Shown one piece after another: positions 20,576-24,698 of a stretch of DNA of 24,698 bases. The number at the start of each line of letters is the position of its first letter. The stretch's first letter is position 1. Below the pieces are notes generated by a model. The model was not told the DNA's origin. It ran no database searches and saw only the letters and a list, made by a program, of their open reading frames with translations. Source of the stretch: Rhodocollybia butyracea (lineage: Eukaryota; Basidiomycota; Agaricomycetes; Agaricales; Omphalotaceae); the NCBI GenBank assembly GCA_015501585.1, contig JADNRY010000830.1, positions 1-24,698 on the forward strand, given 5' to 3'. The position numbers were made by a program, and so were the translations under genes.

Positions 20576-20617
20576 AGCCAGACGTGGACAAAGAAAAGCC
20601 AGACGTTGATAAAGAAG
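20576..20617 (+). repeat. 21-bp duplication with synonymous differences
   Basis: Two 21-bp units both encode PDVDKE. The copies differ mainly at synonymous third positions (GTG/GTT for Val, GAC/GAT for Asp), as expected if the stretch was once translated. The frame ends in TGA soon after. Confidence 0.6.
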
Positions 20618-20675
20618 AGAAGAACCAATGAGATAAGGTGTAAAACAGAGGAAGTAGACTACACAGCTTAGCATC

Positions 20676-20762
20676 ATGGACAATACTAGCTTGCCCGTAA
20701 ACCAATTGGCGACTGAGCTAAGGAGTGAGTCAAAAAGTCTGCAAAAGGGTTACACAGCTTAA
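20676..20762 (+). CDS. Short ORF, 28 residues, doubtful
   Basis: ATG at 20676 to TAA at 20760-20762. No recognised family. The 11-bp sequence TACACAGCTTA occurs just before the ATG (20660-20670) and again over the stop (20751-20761). Could be the broken start of a retroelement gag or chance. Confidence 0.15.
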   Translation: MDNTSLPVNQLATELRSESKSLQKGYTA

Positions 20763-20858
20763 ATACCTGTCACAAGTAACAAGTCGTGTGAAACTAATTC
20801 ACGTGATTATGTTCCGGTATTTAGAAAAACCGATACCAAAGGGTTCGGTTGTGTTATC

Positions 20859-23661
20859 ATGTCGTATATTTTGCTGCCTTATCCCAACTGTATTCCGCTT
20901 TTTCCTCAAGCGTTGAAGACAGAACTAGATCAATGTATTGCAGAACATCAATCTCTCAGTTCAAGTTTCAGTGAACATGCTCGGAAAACCCGAAATAGTA
21001 CACGTCTAATTTCCGAAACTGAATTGGAGCTTTGGCGCAGACCTTGGCTGCAATCCTGGCTGGCAGATCCTGAAAAAATGGGTTACCTATACCCTAACAT
21101 TCAAATACTTACAATTTAATAGATCGATGCAATCTTAGGATGGTTGGAAGAAGCCATCCATATTGGTGACTTTGAAGACATCTTAGAGACCGATGCAATC
21201 AATGTCTTTTTAAGTGTTTTTGTACTGGTGTCTTACAACCACACGGACACTGCTATTATACAACTGGCGGCTTGGCAGCGTTATATTGCCCTCAATGTGG
21301 GTTTCCAGGTTTCATACTTCATCGATCTTACAGATATCTCATTATTTGAATCTCCAGTTCTCTCACCGCCAAAGAAATCTAGTTTTGGATATCGTCCATG
21401 AAGTGGAGGATGAGCTTGATGAACCCGATAAATCCTCAGCCTTTGAACCTCTACCAAAAGTATCAGAGTCAGGATACATGTACAAATGTCAACGTTGGCA
21501 ACAGAGTTTACAGGAAAATCTTTTAAATGTAGGTCAACTCACTGTTTTCCCAGGTATATACTAATCTCTATTCAGACTTCAGAAGACAGCATCATGACCT
21601 TCGAGTCGAAACAACGCATTGTAGCTTTAACGATACAAAGCATGAAAAAGGTAACACCTACGGTCTTCAAAACTGCAAAATTTATCGACGCTGTTGCTGT
21701 ACGAATCCACATTTTTGTCATACTTAATAAAGGAATTGAATAGACTTACAGAAATCGGGTTTGGCTACAACCATTCTTAAGCTAAGTCATCCAGCTTATG
21801 GTTATAACCATTCCCAAGATCCTCACCATGCACGTTTACTGCGTCTTCATGGTTTTGGCCTGGTATTGGGAGATGTTTTAGACAGGTGGACTCCAAAAAT
21901 ATGGACCTCTGATGCAGAGAGGCTATTATCCTGTAATCCTGTCTTGAAATACAATACGGTGGGTGTTCAATTGAGCGTAATATTCATATAATTTGAATTA
22001 TACTTATTTCGGTATAGAGCAACAATAAACAAATGATTAAGGGAAAGGATTTATTCAACGCCTTCATTAAACATCCTCTTCTTATCCCACATGTAGCTAA
22101 TCCAGCTGCAGTTTATTTTTTGTGTTCCGAAGAGAATTTCACGGCAGCTTGGGAACAGTGGCTATCATGGTCATTGGATGCAGCTGGGTATAAGGTATTG
22201 TTAACCTGTTTATTTTTCTGTTGGGAGATTTATTGTTATCTCAGGTTTACGATGTGAAAGTATCGGATCTTTATCGAAACACCATGAAATATCTCAACAA
22301 CATTGGGGGAAACACACATAACCTTGCAGGAATTCGAACCACCTGGGATCCTACAATTCTTTTGATTGTTGAACAAACTCTTCTACTCCGCGACTTGCTC
22401 AAAGACTTAGACGCCCAGGTACATGATCCTGAGGTGAAACATTGTTCCAAATGCACAGATCAGCCTCCACAGAAACGCTGTGTACAACGTATAGATGTTA
22501 CACTCAATGAAAAGCCAGAGTTTATTTCACAGTGGAGAGGAGTTGGCATATCCAAAGTACCACCAGAACAACAGATGAAACCGCAACGAGTAAGTAACTA
22601 GAGTTATCTCTTTTACATTTCTTGGAATATTTGATACATTTTAGGGACGGAATGCCACGCGTGGTGTCGCACAGATTGTTCATCCTGATAAGATTGGAGT
22701 CCATGGGTTAAAGCGTATAACAGCTGATGAAGAAGTTTTACAACGATGTGGAAAACAAATCTTCAAGTTATTTAGGAACAATGAACTGGTAAGATCTCGC
22801 AAGATCTCGCTTGCATTATTCGGGTCGGTTTATTAAGTATATCTACAGTGTGATTTTGTGTGGTACAACGCATTTCCCGATAGCACTTTTGTGGAAATGT
22901 TACAGTACTCGCAAAGTGCTCTAGGAGTTCAGCCAGTTCATCGAGGAAGCCGGTTTTCGTTTTGGACCAGTGGTCAAATGATTCCTTTTGGGGCTCGGCA
23001 ACCGTCTGGTGGACGGAGAGCAGATCATTACACTTCCTATGCTGGAATTACTGCAGAAACATATGAGGGAATAATTATTCTTTTTGAACAAGCAAAGGTA
23101 TCGGCAGTTCTAATGTTATATTTCTCCATTGACTTATCTGGTTAGTTATCTGCGATGCTCATGCGCACTGCGCGTGCAATTCACCCAGGGTTAGTCAACA
23201 AAATCAATGAACAATCAAAAGCGTGTGAGCGTGTAGGTCTGTCTGGATTAAATCTGTTCAACTGTAAAGGTTATACTGCACCTCAACACTGCGATGAGGA
23301 CTGTACGCCATCTCTTTGTGCACAATTTGAACTTCAGGCAGAACAAAAATGGAGTGAATTCGCCTTTTGTGCTATTCAGTACGGATATTACATTGAAACC
23401 AGAAGAAATATGCTTTGGTACGCTTTTATTTATTTGATTTCTGTTGATTTTGAGTCATTTCACAGGAGTTTTGATTCAGGTCTTCTCCACGGCACTATGC
23501 TTCCATCGGCAAAGACAGTACTACGTCTCCGTGGTGGAGCCGCTTCTAGTGAAGGAACTCATGTAACTACTCGTAGACGAGACCAGCAGCAGGCTGAACA
23601 TAATCAAGAAGTCCGTCGTAATTATTATCTCCGTGAAGGAGCCTGGAGGAATCACCAGTAA
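20859..23661 (+). CDS. Agaric multi-exon protein with putative 2OG-Fe(II) dioxygenase-like C-terminus
   Basis: About 760 residues in eleven exons: 20859-21081, 21123-21296, 21358-21528, 21576-21698, 21752-21958, 22018-22194, 22245-22589, 22645-22788, 22849-23097, 23146-23417, 23466-23661. Introns are 41-61 bp, nearly all in phase 0. The third acceptor could instead be 21333. The N-terminal two thirds is helical with conserved-looking pieces (ELELWRRPWLQSWLADPEK, YGYNHSQDPHHARLLRLHG, CSKC in exon 7). The last two exons show GYTAPQHCDED, an H-x-D pair (His 23287-23289, Asp 23293-23295), then YIETRRNMLW-SFDSGLLHGTMLPS with a distal His at 23488-23490 and Arg soon after: the facial-triad pattern of 2-oxoglutarate/Fe(II) dioxygenases. 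Similar proteins are multi-copy in agarics; substrate unknown. The ATG is uncertain, and exon 1 ends one base out of phase, at the A6 run 21073-21078. Confidence 0.85.
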
Positions 23662-23692
23662 TTAATGAATCTATAACCTTTTCAATTAATAA

Positions 23693-23900
23693 CAACATTC
23701 GTGTCCAAGAATGCAAGAACACGAGAACACGAGAACACGAGCAGAACCCATTAAACACCAGAGAAGTAGAACACAAGAACACAACAAAGCAAGAACTCAA
23801 GAAAATAAGAATGCGAGAATGGTGTGAGGAAAGCCATATACAAGAACACGAGAACATGAGATCTTTGTTGAATACACGAACTCAAAAACTCAAGAACAGA
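23693..23900 (+). repeat. GAACAC-rich low-complexity tract
   Basis: Imperfect short repeats of CAAGAACACGAGAACACGAG type recur from about 23707 to 23895, with AG/AC-rich sequence between them. The core GAACACGAGAACACGAGAA is at about 23717-23740 and again near 23841-23860. It lies just 3' of the dioxygenase-like gene. Confidence 0.75.
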
Positions 23901-24698
23901 ATCATATGTACCGTATACCTGCCTAAACTAATATTACACCAAGTTTATATGGCCGGATCCAAGTACTGACAAAAACTTCATTATATAGGGAACAGTCACG
24001 GTGCAGATCTCTAAAAATATATACCATCAACACTTTGGCTACATGATCAACTCTCATTACATCTCCTGGTACCAATAAACGGAGAACTGGAGGGTTCTAG
24101 AATCTGAATGAGTCAATCACAACAGTTCTTTGATTTTCCCCTACTAGTGTCCTCTGCCAAGATCACACCTTCAGCTTCAATTTCAGAGTCAAATTTCATA
24201 GAGGCATCTTGGAAGCATATTTGTCCAAAGGTGCCATAGGATGAGGTGTAGGATGCTGACAATTTTCTTGTGAACCAGGACTAGACCAGAGAACTGTCTC
24301 GTTAGTATCCATGAGCCGGAATTTAGAGGCTAGAGTCTGTAGATGAGAAACTTTGGGCCTTGGTCATATTGTGTCCTCGGTGGACGATCAACCGGTAGCT
24401 AATTTCAGGACTGCTGCATGTACATAAGGGATGGATATGAAAAAGAAACACAGATGATCCCTACCAGCACCCTGAAAGGGGGTCAATGTCGTTTGTAAAA
24501 TATGTTTTCAGCAAATATGCTATATGAGGAAGCAAATAGCCTTTGGATATCTCATAAAGGCGCGTCGCGTCAGCCTTGCAAGAACATTTGGGTTTCGCTT
24601 CACCTATCTACTATAAAAGTAATCGTAGGTGGGGAGATGAAATGCGACTGCAAGATGGTCCATCAGGTTAGCGGAGTGGCTGAAAAAACTATTTTGCA
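23901..24698. other. Right flank, little recognisable
   Basis: Apart from the doubtful minus-strand ORF at 24113-24312 I see no gene. The window ends in sequence with a tRNA A-box-like match that lacks a D-stem. Confidence 0.4.
24113..24312 (-). CDS. Doubtful minus-strand ORF pair, unrecognised
   Basis: From ATG at 24312 the minus strand encodes 38 residues (MDTNETVLWSSPGSQENCQH ...) and stops at 24196. A second frame overlapping it continues with protein-like sequence (FDSEIEAEGVILAEDTSRGK) to a TGA at 24113-24115. The pair could be a terminal exon with a frame break, or chance. No family recognised. Confidence 0.2.

Larger units (their letters stand above)
19604..20858 (+). other. Repeat-rich intergenic DNA, possible retroelement leader
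   Basis: No complete gene. It contains two hairpins (20010-20028, AGGCGCT-GGTTG-AGCGCCT; 20075-20092, CCAGTGAG-AG-CTCACTGG), a 27-bp tandem duplication (20204-20257), a 21-bp coding-like duplication (20576-20617), and a 28-codon ORF at 20676-20762 (MDNTSLPVNQLATELRSESK). Hairpins, GA-rich purine-biased sequence and a short ORF after a long untranslated stretch would suit an LTR-element leader and start of gag, but no RT, integrase or LTR pair is present, so this is only a suggestion. Confidence 0.35.

Noticed and set aside
24667..24698. tRNA-like A box (TAGCGGAGTGG) at the right edge
   Set aside because: The following bases cannot form a D-stem and no T-loop is visible before the window ends.
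1..24698. Window-wide RIP mutation
   Set aside because: C-to-T-compatible stops are seen mainly in the 16.2-19.6 kb loci. The Gypsy breaks are mostly indels, so a general claim is not supported.

Overview
The window looks like nuclear DNA of a mushroom-forming basidiomycete (Agaricomycetes). The evidence is: genes cut by many 41-62 nt GT-AG introns with CTAAC/CTGAC-like branch sites, transposon families of agaric type, and a multi-exon gene of a kind that is multi-copy in agarics. There is no bacterial gene organisation, and I see no tRNA, rRNA or CRISPR. The assignment rests on sequence reading alone.

Layout. (1) 1-754: 3' part of an unrecognised gene for a coiled-coil, Ser/Thr-rich protein with a 24-bp coding minisatellite. 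(2) 1441-3541: a 5'-truncated non-LTR (LINE) reverse transcriptase with a frame break, apparently split near its C-terminus by a ~340-bp insert ending in (CCTA)3. (3) 3542-5900: no recognisable gene, two doubtful ORFs, some inverted repeats. (4) 5905-7316 (+): seven-exon gene for a small protein with one C2H2 and one C2HC zinc finger, with two reading-frame conflicts. (5) 7746-~15894 (-): a decayed Ty3/Gypsy retrotransposon: candidate 5' LTR and leader, gag, CCHC knuckle with acidic 81-bp repeats, a large spacer built from repeated ~80-residue modules, DSG protease, RT-RNase H, and an integrase cut off at its 3' end. No second LTR was found. (6) 16213-17332 (+): a decayed, unrecognised multi-exon gene. 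(7) 17526-19603 (+): a decayed gene with an Arg/Ser-rich N-terminus, a C-terminal region resembling agaric DUF6698-type proteins, and a 10-residue Ala/Glu repeat tail. (8) 19604-20858: repeat-rich DNA without a clear gene, perhaps a retroelement leader. (9) 20859-23661 (+): the best-preserved host gene, eleven exons and about 760 residues, with a C-terminal H-x-D...H pattern suggesting a 2-oxoglutarate/Fe(II) dioxygenase-like fold. (10) 23662-24698: GAACAC-rich low-complexity DNA and a doubtful minus-strand ORF.

The genes do not form a pathway. The window reads as a transposon-rich accessory region where one host gene remains nearly intact among decayed neighbours. Several frame breaks fall exactly in short homopolymer runs (C5 at 6755, T6 at 8152, A6 at 17975, A6 at 21073), so some of the apparent decay could be base-calling error. 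Other lesions (in-frame stops, 3' truncation, nested insertion) are better explained by real decay. The most unusual feature is the modular spacer between nucleocapsid and protease of the Gypsy element.
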